Source: Acinetobacter chengduensis (GTDB lineage Bacteria; Pseudomonadota; Gammaproteobacteria; Pseudomonadales; Moraxellaceae). Taken from it: a DNA stretch of 64,000 nucleotides. The DNA lies in NCBI RefSeq assembly GCF_003664645.1, contig NZ_RCHC01000001.1, positions 62,001-126,000 on the forward strand. Direction: 5' to 3'. The notes under the pieces are model-generated. The model saw only the letters and a list, made by a program, of their open reading frames with translations, did no database searches and was not told where the DNA came from. Both the position numbers and the translations under genes were made by a program. Of this stretch, positions 22,904 to 31,434 are shown one piece after another; positions within the stretch are counted from its first letter, which is position 1, and each line of letters begins with the position of its first letter.

Positions 22904-23311
22904 GTGGAACGTTGGTTCGAATTTATGGGGAATCACCCCTTCTTATTTGGAACACTCGCTGTATTGGTGGTGCTGTTCTTTATCCTTGAAGGCCAACGCA
23001 ATGGTCGTAAAATTTCACCGCAATCATTGGGTATTTTAGTGAAAGCTAAAAATGCGATGTTGATTGATTTACGTGATGCTAAAGATTTCCGTGAAGGTCA
23101 TATCAGCGGTAGCCGTAATATTCCATACAGCCAAATTACAAAACATCTTGATGAACTTAAAACTTCTGATCGCCCATTAGTATTCGTCTGTAATTTGGGT
23201 CAAGTTGCAGGTTCAGCTTTACAACAAGTTGGACATACAGATGCCTATCGTTTAGATGGTGGCATCAGCAACTGGAAAGCTCAGGGCTTACCCTTGGTTA
23301 AAGCAAAATAA
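22904..23311 (+). CDS. Membrane-anchored rhodanese-like sulfurtransferase
   Basis: 135 residues, GTG start with TAGGTGA upstream. One N-terminal TM helix (about 11-28, FLFGTLAVLVVLFFILEG) is followed by a single rhodanese domain: IDLRDAKDFREGHISGSRNIPYSQ and the active-site loop VCNLGQVAG with the catalytic Cys. Such YibN-type proteins commonly precede grxC and secB, as here; a thiol/sulfur-relay role at the inner membrane is inferred. Confidence 0.88.
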   Translation: MERWFEFMGNHPFLFGTLAVLVVLFFILEGQRNGRKISPQSLGILVKAKNAMLIDLRDAKDFREGHISGSRNIPYSQITKHLDELKTSDRPLVFVCNLGQVAGSALQQVGHTDAYRLDGGISNWKAQGLPLVKAK

Positions 23312-23329
23312 AGATTGAGGAGATTTAAC

Positions 23330-23584
23330 ATGGCTGAAGTAACGATTTATTCTACTACTGTTTGCCCATACTGCATTCGTGCAAAACAGCTCCTTGAGCG
23401 CAAAGGCGTAGCTTATAAAGAAGTTAATCTATCCAATGAAGCGCCTGAAGTTCGTGTAGAGTTAATGCAACGCACTAATCACCGTACTGTGCCACAAATC
23501 TTTATTGGCGAACAATTTATTGGCGGTTTTGATCAACTTTATGCTTTAGAGCGTGAAGGCAAACTCGATGATTTATTGGCTTAA
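23330..23584 (+). CDS. grxC: Glutaredoxin 3
   Basis: 84-residue dithiol glutaredoxin. ATG at 23330 has TTGAGGAG upstream; longer initiation at 23315 would be inside the SD. Active site CPYC (residues 12-15), TVPQIF cis-Pro loop and GG-FDQLYAL GSH-binding region. Reduces disulfides with glutathione in the cytoplasm. Second gene of the rhodanese-grxC-secB set. Confidence 0.95.
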   Translation: MAEVTIYSTTVCPYCIRAKQLLERKGVAYKEVNLSNEAPEVRVELMQRTNHRTVPQIFIGEQFIGGFDQLYALEREGKLDDLLA

Positions 23585-23624
23585 TGATCAATAAACATCA
23601 TATCTTCATAGTAAGGATTAAAGA

Positions 23625-24080
23625 ATGAGTGAAGAACAACAAGCTCCGCAATTAGCATTAGAGCGCATTTATACTAAAGATATTTCTTTTGAAGTACCTG
23701 GGGCACAAGTTTTTACCAAAGAATGGCAACCTGAGTTAAACATCAACCTATCTTCTTCTGCAGAAAAAGTTGATCCAACTCATTTTGAAGTGTCTTTAAA
23801 AGTTGTTGTTCAAGCAAACAATGCAGGTGACACAGCATTTATCGTAGATGTAACTCAATCTGGTATTTTCTTGATTGATGGCGTAGAAGAAGAACGCCTA
23901 CCTTACATTCTTGGCGCATATTGCCCGAATATTTTGTTCCCATTCTTGCGTGAAGCAGTAAATGATATGGTTACTAAAGGTAGCTTCCCACAACTACTTC
24001 TTACACCAATCAACTTCGATGCTGAGTTTGAAGCAAATATGCAACGTGCTCAAGCGACTGCAGCTGAAGGCCAAGCTTAA
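23625..24080 (+). CDS. secB: Protein-export chaperone SecB
   Basis: 151 residues. Tetrameric chaperone that keeps pre-proteins unfolded and delivers them to SecA. Family segments include [15 protein letters not shown] and [11 protein letters not shown], and the SecA-binding region is [20 protein letters not shown]. Located 40 bp after grxC and closed by a strong terminator. Confidence 0.96.
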   Translation: MSEEQQAPQLALERIYTKDISFEVPGAQVFTKEWQPELNINLSSSAEKVDPTHFEVSLKVVVQANNAGDTAFIVDVTQSGIFLIDGVEEERLPYILGAYCPNILFPFLREAVNDMVTKGSFPQLLLTPINFDAEFEANMQRAQATAAEGQA

Positions 24081-24098
24081 TCGTAAAGCCTCAGATCT

Positions 24099-24125
24099 AA
24101 AAAGACCGCTCTTGCGGTCTTTTTT
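24099..24125 (+). terminator. secB terminator
   Basis: AAAAAGACCGC-TCTT-GCGGTCTTTTTT, an 11-bp perfect stem with a T-run. Confidence 0.9.
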
Positions 24126-24136
24126 ATGCTCTATTT

Positions 24137-24222
24137 ATCCCCTCTCTTTCTAGGAGAGGATTAGGGAAAGGTTATTGATGAGATAACTAAAATCCCCCTA
24201 AATCTCCCTTTAAAAAAGGGGG
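24137..24222. repeat. Double-hairpin intergenic repeat (copy 2)
   Basis: Two small hairpins, CCTCTC/GAGAGG (24141-24159) and CCCTTT/AAAGGG (24206-24220), with the same C-rich then G-rich style as 12898-12944. Here about 45 nt of unrelated sequence lies between the hairpins. It sits between convergent secB and fabI. Confidence 0.45.
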
Positions 24223-24234
24223 ACTGTAAATGAC

Positions 24235-25041
24235 TTACTCAGCATCCAGCATTAATTCTGCACTCATACCGACAGTATTAAAGCCTGCATCTACATACAA
24301 AATTTCGCCCGTAATACCATTTGCCCACGGTGAGCATAGGAATAATGCAGCATTACCCACATCTTCAATGGTCACATTACGGCGTAATGGTGCAACTTTT
24401 TCATTCAAATCTAACATTTTACGGAAAGATTTAATGCCTGATGCTGCCAAGGTACGAATTGGGCCTGCAGAGATGGCATTTACACGAATGCCTTCTGCAC
24501 CTAAGCTAGAAGCTAAATAACGTACACCTGCTTCTAAAGACGCTTTTGCCATACCCATCACGTTGTAGTTTGGCATTACACGCTCAGAACCTTGATAGGT
24601 CAATGTAAGTAAACAGCCTTGGCGCACTTGCAATAAAGGCTTCGCTGCACGAGCCATTGCAATAAAGCTATACGCACTGATGTCATGCGCAACATTAAAG
24701 CCTTCGCGGTCTGTGACCTCTGTAAAATCACCGTCTAGTGTATGTGCTGGCGCAAAACCAATTGAATGTACAACGCCATCTAGGCCATCCCAATGCTTCG
24801 CTAATTCTGCAAATGCGGTGTCAATTTCAGCATCGACAGCAACATCACATGGGAATACTAAGGTTGAACCAAACTGTTCTGCAAAATCATCAACACGTTT
24901 TTTTAATTTTTCATTTGGATAGGTAAAAGCAAGTTCAGCACCTTCACGATGTAATGCTTGTGCAATACCAAATGCGATTGATAATTTGCTGGCAATCCCT
25001 GCGATTAAAAAGCGCTTACCTGCCAATAGTCCTTGTGCCAT
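24235..25041 (-). CDS. fabI: Enoyl-[ACP] reductase (NADH) FabI
   Basis: Last reduction of type II fatty-acid elongation and the triclosan target. ATG at 25041 gives 268 residues; the 5' extension to a TTG is not family-like. The SDR-type N-terminus [21 protein letters not shown] contains the FabI G-I-A-S-x-x-S-I-A motif. The catalytic Tyr-x6-Lys is [21 protein letters not shown] is the substrate-loop region. Confidence 0.96.
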   Translation of the reverse strand: MAQGLLAGKRFLIAGIASKLSIAFGIAQALHREGAELAFTYPNEKLKKRVDDFAEQFGSTLVFPCDVAVDAEIDTAFAELAKHWDGLDGVVHSIGFAPAHTLDGDFTEVTDREGFNVAHDISAYSFIAMARAAKPLLQVRQGCLLTLTYQGSERVMPNYNVMGMAKASLEAGVRYLASSLGAEGIRVNAISAGPIRTLAASGIKSFRKMLDLNEKVAPLRRNVTIEDVGNAALFLCSPWANGITGEILYVDAGFNTVGMSAELMLDAE

Positions 25042-25166
25042 GTGAATCTCACTCGAAAAAATTTTTAAGCATAATGCCAAGTCTAAAGCATTTTAGACAT
25101 TGCATAATGCACCTTTTTTTAAACTTTATTAGTTTAGCTTCGTGTCAGTCAAACCAAGAGTCACGT

Positions 25167-25979
25167 TTAAGCCAATGATAAAGCATCCAAACTATTAAGC
25201 CATAACTGTGCTGCAAGTTGCTGTTCATTTTGTCCCAGACTTTGCGCCAAGGCTTGCAATACATAAGGCAAATTAACAGGTGTATTACGCGTTCGGGCAC
25301 CATCTCCGTGCTGGCAACACAGTGGTGTCATATCAGGGCAATCAGTTTCTAATACCAAATGCTCAGACCCTACTGCCTGTACCACTGCATGTAATTTTTT
25401 GGCATTCGGGTTGCTAATTTGCCCTGTGACACCAATTTTAAAACCCAATTTCACAAAGGCTTTGGCCTCTTCTACCCCACCACTAAATGCATGCGCAATT
25501 CCACCTTGCCGAAATTTCTGGCTTTTCAGCATTTTTAATACCTCAGCATGCGACTTACGAATGTGCAATAAAATCGGCTTTTGGTAATGCTGCGCCAGTG
25601 TCATTTGACTGGCAAAAAAATACTGTTGCCGTGCAAACATGTCAACTTGCTTATGCTGGGGCATAAAAGTGTCTAAACCAATTTCGCCAATGGCTACACA
25701 GTGCTCGGTTTGTAGAATCTGCTCTAAATCTAGCAAATGCTGTTCATGGTGCTGTTCTATATAAAAGGGATGCAACCCTGGAGCCAAATAACTACGTGGT
25801 GCATTGGACAACTGCTGTACAAAATGATGACTTTGAATTAATTCTGCAAAGCGTGACTGTAAAAAACCAATATGCACCAAGGCCTCTACCCCCACAGCCT
25901 TGGCGGCTAGAGCGAGTTCAGCCCGATCTGCATCAAAATCAGGCACATCAAAGTGCGTATGAGTATCAAACAGTTGCAT
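25167..25979 (-). CDS. TatD-family metal-dependent hydrolase / DNase
   Basis: 270 residues, TIM-barrel metallo-hydrolase. Metal ligands appear in FDTHTHFDVPDFD, GEIGLD, HIRKSHAEVLKML, GGIAHAFSGG and LETDCPDMTP. TatD proteins act as 3'-5' exonucleases or in quality control; the exact paralogue (TatD, YcfH, YjjV) is not settled, although the short length and opening suggest YjjV-like. Twelve bp downstream of the lipoprotein gene at 25992. Confidence 0.9.
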   Translation of the reverse strand: MQLFDTHTHFDVPDFDADRAELALAAKAVGVEALVHIGFLQSRFAELIQSHHFVQQLSNAPRSYLAPGLHPFYIEQHHEQHLLDLEQILQTEHCVAIGEIGLDTFMPQHKQVDMFARQQYFFASQMTLAQHYQKPILLHIRKSHAEVLKMLKSQKFRQGGIAHAFSGGVEEAKAFVKLGFKIGVTGQISNPNAKKLHAVVQAVGSEHLVLETDCPDMTPLCCQHGDGARTRNTPVNLPYVLQALAQSLGQNEQQLAAQLWLNSLDALSLA

Positions 25980-25991
25980 AAATTCAGTCTG

Positions 25992-26945
25992 TTACTTCGA
26001 CGCAGCTTTTGGCTGAGCTTCTGACGCGACTGCTTCTACCTTGGCAGGTAAATACTGCGCTTTTAGCACTGTTTCTAGTTGCGTATATGGAATCGTTAAA
26101 CGAGGTAGTCCCACTACGTAAGGTCCAATGTCATATTCGCCATATTGTAAAATTAGACCATCTTTAGATAAGTAATAGTTTTCGCTCAGTTTAAATTTCC
26201 ATGCCTGTTCATAATCTTGCACATTGTCGGCTAATTTCGAATCCATCACCCATGTTTTAAAAGCTTCATGTGCTAATTGTTCTAAACGAGGCTTTTGTTT
26301 TGGCAAAAGCAAATCATCTAAGCTGACTAATTTTTTACTTTTAAGATCAAAGTTATAATACTGCTGTGCAGCGGCGCCATGCGCCCCACCTAAATAACTA
26401 CTGCTATTTAACACAACCGTAGCGATAGGCTGTCCAGAATTTAAGATCTTAGGCTTAATCATCAAGCTAATTTGTTGTGCTGAACTTAAGGTCTTTAACT
26501 CTTTATCTAAAGCCAAAAATGCGTGTAAATACGGCTCGACCTGCTGTTGCATTTTGATTTGTGGCGTTTGTACATTGGCCAATGATTTTACTTCAGATGC
26601 TGCTTGAACCTCACTTGCCACTAAGTTTGCCTTTTGCTGTTCAGGCTCTATAGACAGCATTGCGCCCAACTGCTCTAAAATTTTCTGATCAATAAACTCA
26701 TCAATAAAGCTTTGATTACTGTTCAGACGATCTAGCGAAATTTCCGGACAGCTTTTGCCATTACAGTCAGGCAATTGAATTTTTAACTTTTCTGCATCAC
26801 CAATGAGTTTGGCACTTAAATCTGGTGCTGGCTTGGTCGCTTTTTCAGGTTCAGCCTTAGGCTCAGCTTGTGGTGGTTGACATGCAACTAAGCCCATCGA
26901 CAACACTAAAATGCTGAATAATCCAATATTTTTATGCTTTACCAT
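25992..26945 (-). CDS. Lipoprotein with RsiV/DUF3298-like C-terminal domain
   Basis: 317 residues with a lipobox LVAC near residue 22 and a Pro/Glu/Lys-rich linker after it. The C-terminal half contains SSYLGGAHGAAAQQYYNFDLKSK, the DUF3298/RsiV signature 'gGAHg....y.nfD..tGk', then LDDLLLP and GPYVVGLPRLTIPYTQL. In RsiV this fold binds lysozyme; a function here is not claimed. The paralogue at 27079 shares the layout. Confidence 0.8.
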   Translation of the reverse strand: MVKHKNIGLFSILVLSMGLVACQPPQAEPKAEPEKATKPAPDLSAKLIGDAEKLKIQLPDCNGKSCPEISLDRLNSNQSFIDEFIDQKILEQLGAMLSIEPEQQKANLVASEVQAASEVKSLANVQTPQIKMQQQVEPYLHAFLALDKELKTLSSAQQISLMIKPKILNSGQPIATVVLNSSSYLGGAHGAAAQQYYNFDLKSKKLVSLDDLLLPKQKPRLEQLAHEAFKTWVMDSKLADNVQDYEQAWKFKLSENYYLSKDGLILQYGEYDIGPYVVGLPRLTIPYTQLETVLKAQYLPAKVEAVASEAQPKAASK

Positions 26946-27078
26946 TTTATTAACCTATCGCCTAAAGGTGCACTTACATCATGTCAGTGATTGCGTGCTT
27001 TGTCATTTTCTATACACAAAATGTACCTATTTACATCACTAAACCGATACGTATTTATATCAAATTTCAGTATTTTAC

Positions 27079-27915
27079 TTAAAACATGGATGGGTAGATA
27101 TCCGCTTTTAGTACTTGTTGCGTCTGTTCTTTTGTTAAATAAATATCCAACTGTTGCCCATCTTTCACAATCTCGTTGGAACGATAATGCAGACCAATAC
27201 CCTCTTGGTCAAAAAACCAATCTGCCTGCCCCCAATATAATTTTTTAGGTGCTGCACTGCGCGCCAATGTATTTTGTTCTTTAAGCCACTGGGTATAGGC
27301 TTGTTGCACAAAGGTATCCATTTGAGCTTGTTGTTTCGGCTCAATAATATCAAGCGCGGTTAAGTTTTTTTGTGTCCGTCGATCCGCGACAAAAAAGTAA
27401 TAGCGCTCTTTTACTTTAATATTTTCTTGGGCGCTATCGACACCCACTTGCATCAAAACAAATTGATTTCGCTGATACGGAATTCGCGTATATACCGCCA
27501 ACTCATAGGCATGATTGGCTTTAAACTCGGCTTGCCATGCATCTGACTTTTTCACATAAGCATTCACGGCTTGCTGCAAGCTCATTTGTTGTTTTAAACC
27601 AATTTGGTCTTGAATCACTTGCGCCTGCTTTTGTTCAATCCATGTATTTAGCCAACTGTCTTTGGTTTTTAAAGTTTGAATTTCGAGCTCAAGACAGTTT
27701 TTAGTTTCACAAAATGGCAAAGCAATTTGTGCGGTTTGCTCTTGAATATTCAAATAAGGTAAGACTTCTGCCAATTCTTTTTTAGGTACAGGCTGTACAG
27801 ATTCTGAAGCCACTTTCGCATCGGATGCTGATGGTTTTGCACGATCATCACAAGCGCTCAAGCCTAAACTGAGCGCGATGAATGATAAAAATGCAGTGTG
27901 CTTAAGAAGCTTCAT
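27079..27915 (-). CDS. Lipoprotein, paralogue of the 25992 gene
   Basis: ATG at 27915 (278 residues) gives a normal lipoprotein signal peptide ending LSAC. Despite low identity it has the same order of features as its neighbour: a CETKNCLELEIQ Cys pair matching CNGKSCPEISLD, a helical middle, LTALDIIEPKQQAQMDTFVQQAYTQW matching the LDDLLLPKQ segment, and a C-terminal YLTKEQTQQVLKADIYP matching YTQLETVLKAQYLP. The GGAHG loop is absent, so this copy is diverged. Role unknown. Confidence 0.75.
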   Translation of the reverse strand: MKLLKHTAFLSFIALSLGLSACDDRAKPSASDAKVASESVQPVPKKELAEVLPYLNIQEQTAQIALPFCETKNCLELEIQTLKTKDSWLNTWIEQKQAQVIQDQIGLKQQMSLQQAVNAYVKKSDAWQAEFKANHAYELAVYTRIPYQRNQFVLMQVGVDSAQENIKVKERYYFFVADRRTQKNLTALDIIEPKQQAQMDTFVQQAYTQWLKEQNTLARSAAPKKLYWGQADWFFDQEGIGLHYRSNEIVKDGQQLDIYLTKEQTQQVLKADIYPSMF

Positions 27916-27962
27916 AACAAGCAAATAACCTATAAAAGTTAAATTAAATTTATCACAAATTA

Positions 27963-27986
27963 AAACAGCTTCCTAAGAAGCTGTTT
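27963..27986 (-). terminator. prfC terminator
   Basis: AAACAGCTTC / GAAGCTGTTT, 10-bp stem with a CTAA loop; on the minus strand it is followed by a T-rich tract. About 30 bp beyond the prfC stop. Confidence 0.7.
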
Positions 27987-28018
27987 GCAATAGATCATAT
28001 CAAAGTAAGAGTGTACTT

Positions 28019-29608
28019 TTAGTGTTCGCGCGTATTACGGAACACAATATCAGGATAACGCTCTTGCATTAACTGTAAATTTACACGGCTCGGCGCAAGA
28101 TAAGTCAAATGACCGCCACCATCGACAGACAGTTGGTCATGTGCTTTTTTCTTAAATTCATTGAATTTTTTCTCATCATCACACGATACCCAACGCACTG
28201 TGTTGATGCTTACTGGCTCGTATACACAGTCAACTTTGTATTCTTCTTTCAAGCGATAAGCCACCACTTCAAACTGAAGCACACCGACAGCGCCCACAAT
28301 TAAGTCGTTACTGTTTTGTGGCATAAAGACCTGAGTTGCACCTTCTTCAGAAAGCTCTTTTAAGCCTTTTTGTAATTGCTTAGATTTCAATGGATCTTTT
28401 AAGCGTACACGGCGGAACATTTCTGGCGCAAAGTGCGGAATACCCGTAAATTGAAGATTTTCACCTGATGTGAATGTATCACCAATTTGGATTGTACCGT
28501 GGTTATGCAAACCAATAATATCACCCGGCCACGCTTCTTCTAAATGCTGACGGTCGCCAGCTAAGAAAGTTAAAGCATCTGAAATACGTACATCTTTACC
28601 TAAGCGTACATGTTTCATTTTTAAACCTTTTTCATACTTACCTGAACAGATACGCATGAATGCAATACGGTCACGATGCTTTGGATCCATATTGGCTTGA
28701 ATTTTAAATACAAAGCCTGTGAAGCCCTCTTCAGTTGCTTCTACTTTACGATCTTGAGTCGGATGTGCTTTCGGCTCAGGTGCATAGTTACTGAATGCAT
28801 CTAACACATGGTCTACACCAAAGTTACCCAATGCCGTACCAAACAATACTGGAGTTTGACGACCAGCTAAGAATTCTTCACGGTCGAGTGGCTCATTGGC
28901 CATTTGTACCAATTCTAATGATTCTTCAAATGCAGCCCAAGCCAACTCACCCACTTTTTCACGAAGGTCAGCATGGTCATAGCCATCACGTACTTCAATG
29001 TCAGTAATGGTTGAACCAAAACCTGCTTTATATACATAGAATTTTTCTTCAATCAGGTTAAATACACCTGCGAAGTCACGACCAGTACCTAAAGGCCAAG
29101 TCAAAGGTACACATTTAATTTTTAATACGTTTTCAATTTCATCTAACAGTTCTAAGGGCTCACGGATTTCGCGGTCCATTTTGTTGACGAATGAAATGAT
29201 TGGTGTGTCACGCATACGACACACTTCCATCAATTTAATGGTACGGTCTTCGACACCTTTTGCACCATCAATCACCATTAACGCTGAGTCAACAGCAGTT
29301 AATGTACGATAAGTATCTTCAGAGAAATCTTCATGCCCTGGGGTGTCAAGAAGGTTAATCATCTTGTCTTTGAATGGGAACTGCATTACTGACGTGGTAA
29401 TTGAGATCCCACGTTCTTTTTCCATTTCCATCCAGTCAGATGTCGCCGCACGGTCAGACTTACGGCTTTTTACCATACCCGCAACTTGAATCGCTTGCCC
29501 CCATAACAACAGTTTTTCTGTCATGGTGGTCTTACCGGCATCGGGGTGGGAAATAATCGCAAAAGTCCTGCGAGTCGCTACTTCTTTAGCTAATTGCTCT
29601 TTAAACAT
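28019..29608 (-). CDS. prfC: Peptide chain release factor 3
   Basis: Translational GTPase that recycles RF1/RF2 after peptide release. ATG at 29608 gives 529 residues, the family length. G1 [15 protein letters not shown], switch region [14 protein letters not shown]3 [17 protein letters not shown]4 NKMDRE; then EF-Tu-like domain 2 and the RF3 C-terminal domain. Upstream lies a structured, decayed region. Confidence 0.97.
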   Translation of the reverse strand: MFKEQLAKEVATRRTFAIISHPDAGKTTMTEKLLLWGQAIQVAGMVKSRKSDRAATSDWMEMEKERGISITTSVMQFPFKDKMINLLDTPGHEDFSEDTYRTLTAVDSALMVIDGAKGVEDRTIKLMEVCRMRDTPIISFVNKMDREIREPLELLDEIENVLKIKCVPLTWPLGTGRDFAGVFNLIEEKFYVYKAGFGSTITDIEVRDGYDHADLREKVGELAWAAFEESLELVQMANEPLDREEFLAGRQTPVLFGTALGNFGVDHVLDAFSNYAPEPKAHPTQDRKVEATEEGFTGFVFKIQANMDPKHRDRIAFMRICSGKYEKGLKMKHVRLGKDVRISDALTFLAGDRQHLEEAWPGDIIGLHNHGTIQIGDTFTSGENLQFTGIPHFAPEMFRRVRLKDPLKSKQLQKGLKELSEEGATQVFMPQNSNDLIVGAVGVLQFEVVAYRLKEEYKVDCVYEPVSINTVRWVSCDDEKKFNEFKKKAHDQLSVDGGGHLTYLAPSRVNLQLMQERYPDIVFRNTREH

Positions 29609-29800
29609 AAGGGAAATCTTCAATATGTGCACACACTTATCAATGTGTATTAAGCCTGTGCAGTGATAACTTAAAATTGGCGCAATTGTAGCAGATTTAT
29701 ACTTATTTTTTGGTTATACAATATTATTTATCATTTGGAGCAACCCACTATCTAATAGATATGGTTGAATAACCAACCACACTTTTTGCTCCATAATCTA
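29609..29800. other. prfC upstream region with a nested stem-loop
   Basis: TGGAGCAA (29736-29743) pairs with TTGCTCCA (29786-29793), and GGTTG pairs with CAACC inside. No T-tract follows. Could be a structured leader or a terminator relic; no gene is present. Confidence 0.4.
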
Positions 29801-30285
29801 TTACAAATCATTATCCCTCGATCTAAACTCAATTTTGTCTATTGAAAAGACAATAACTCCATCCACATCGCCTGCCAAGCCACTCATCTCATCTCATCTC
29901 ATCTTGATATGTTGGTATATCTCAGTTGATAGCGTAGTAGCAGCACTGTATATATTTCCTTTCCTCAAACCTGCTTCACAGTTCTCCAGTATTGTTCTTT
30001 CTAGAATTTCAATAGGCTACTCATGTATGATTTTAATGGCTTTTCATCTTTTTTAGGCTGCCCGCTAGCTTTCTACTTTGCTCATATATTAAACGCATTA
30101 ACTATTGTTTTTTATAAGTTTTTATTGCCGATATATCTGCTATTTTACTCAAACACTAATATTATTCAATCTTCAAAACTTAGCTGGCTATATGAAAAGA
30201 TAGCACACCAACATTCCATTTAATTTAGATGCTGATCTCACACTACAAATTGTAGTTCGTATGTTTTCACATCTCTGTCGCTCAT
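29801..30285 (-). pseudogene. Decayed protein-coding remnant, family not recognised
   Basis: On the minus strand, protein-like pieces run in order but are broken by stops and frame changes. An ATG at 30285 opens MSDRDVKTYELQFVV. Next come KASGQPKKDEKPLKSYMSS, then IEILERTILENCEAGLRKGN continuing to EIYQHIKMR. After a stop inside the CTCAT repeat comes GDVDGVIVFSIDKIEFRSRDN, ending at a stop at 29801. The pieces are amphipathic and richer in Glu/Lys than random AT-rich translation. I cannot assign a family. Plus-strand frames at 29835 and 30023 are judged shadows. Confidence 0.4.
29883..29904. repeat. Pentanucleotide tandem repeat (CTCAT)n
   Basis: Four full copies of CTCAT plus two bases. 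On the minus strand the unit is ATGAG, and it introduces the in-frame TGA that splits the coding remnant there. Confidence 0.8.
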
Positions 30286-30853
30286 CTTATAAAATATACG
30301 AGCTTGTCCAAGTAAAATTAAAACTATCACAACAGAAGGCTACTCAGCTAAACAGCATCAACTTACTAATCACCTTTCTCTATAAAAAGAAAAACCTCTA
30401 CTTCAGCATCCGTTTAAGTTGAGTTTGAATAATTCGATCTTATACACCACACCATAAAGCACACAACAAATTGGAATTTCTGTGACATCTACATTCGTAT
30501 TATTCCTGTCTATATTTTGGCTCAAGCAAATTTTCGTAAAGCTTTTTTAAATGTATTCCATCCAATAGCGATGGACTTACACAAAGAAAATGCATTTGTA
30601 AATTCGCAGTAAAATAATGAATATTTTTGATCTTTAAAATAGAACCAATATATTTATTTAAAAAATAAATCATCAACAATATTATTATAAAAAACACTTA
30701 CTATAAAAATAAATAAAGTATCAAATATATTATAACATTCAATTCTTAAGGATTTCTTAAGCTATTGATATTATATTAATTATTAATTACAACAATAATT
30801 AATCCTTAACTGTTAATATATAGATATTATTTTAATCTGGCAGTTTCTTTAGT
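30286..30853. other. AT-rich decayed stretch upstream of the Fur-like gene
   Basis: A minus-strand frame at 30500-30697 (65 residues, N-terminal hydrophobic) and a following open stretch in another frame look like further broken coding sequence. Near 30405-30445 a minus-strand frame ends IIQTQLKRMLK, reminiscent of a transposase C-terminus. None is an intact gene. The last 100 bp hold the promoter and operator region of the gene at 30854. Confidence 0.4.
30775..30803 (+). promoter_or_regulatory. Perfect dyad upstream of the Fur-like regulator gene
   Basis: ATTAATTATT and AATAATTAAT, 10-bp arms separated by 9 nt, 50 bp before the start codon. The AT-rich dyad resembles a Fur-superfamily operator in shape; autoregulation is a guess. 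Confidence 0.35.
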
Positions 30854-31288
30854 ATGGTATCAAAAGAATTTAATTCTGTGATTATGGGCATTTTGCACAG
30901 TGAAAAGCTTCGTGCCACCATACCAAGAGTCTTAGTATTGAGTGCTTTAATCGAGAAAGACAAAGAACTCACAGCAATTGATATCCATAAAATCATATCA
31001 ACAGATTATAATGAAGATCTATATATATCAACAATATATAACTCTTTACGTGCTTTTGAAGAAACAGGAATCATTCAAAAATTTAAAGTGGGTGATCAGC
31101 AAGCTTTTTATTCTATAAAAAAGAAAAGTGGTTCCATTCGAGCGATTTGTAGCGAATGTAAAAGAACTTATTTTATTAATGATGATGGACTAGAAGCATA
31201 TATTAAAAACTCTGCAAAGAATATTAACTCCCAATTAAACTCTTTCTCCGCTTTACTCCAAATCACATGTGAGCATTGTAAAAAATAA
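30854..31288 (+). CDS. Fur-superfamily regulator lacking the regulatory metal site
   Basis: 144 residues. The N-terminal winged helix (LRATIPRVLVLSALIE, then YISTIYNSLRAFEETGIIQKF) matches the Fur 'TxxR..il..l' and 'TVYR.L..l...Gi' pattern. The dimerisation half keeps both zinc CxxC pairs (C99-x2-C102 and C139-x2-C142). Where canonical Fur has HHHDHxxC, this protein has KKSGSIRAIC, and the position of the hinge His also lacks a His. It therefore probably binds structural zinc but senses no iron in the usual way. It lies 146 bp upstream of a TonB receptor and is AT-rich. Confidence 0.8.
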   Translation: MVSKEFNSVIMGILHSEKLRATIPRVLVLSALIEKDKELTAIDIHKIISTDYNEDLYISTIYNSLRAFEETGIIQKFKVGDQQAFYSIKKKSGSIRAICSECKRTYFINDDGLEAYIKNSAKNINSQLNSFSALLQITCEHCKK

Positions 31289-31383
31289 GCAATTTCTTAT
31301 TTGGAATAATTATTATTAAGGATAGTTATTCCAAATAACTCTCCCCTATTGTAAAATACGATAATTACAGTATTGCAAGAATA

Positions 31384-31402
31384 AATAATAATTATTATCA
31401 TT
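31384..31402 (+). promoter_or_regulatory. Fur-box-like site upstream of TonB receptor
   Basis: AATAATAATTATTATCATT, 13 of 19 positions match the E. coli Fur consensus and fit repeated NATWAT hexamers. It is 33 bp before the receptor start codon, a repressor position. Confidence 0.5.
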
Positions 31403-31434
31403 CGCAAAATTTTTAAATTTTGGGGTGCCTATTA

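Noticed and set aside
29883-29904. CTCAT repeat as a CRISPR-like array
   Set aside because: Five-base units without spacers; a simple sequence repeat.
29835-30223. Plus-strand frames (73 and 66 residues) in the prfC/Fur-like gap
   Set aside because: Minus-strand fragments look more protein-like; plus frames start at TTG or lack SD and read as shadows.
30405-30445. Insertion-sequence end
   Set aside because: Only about a dozen residues of transposase-like C-terminus, with no terminal inverted repeats or target duplication found.
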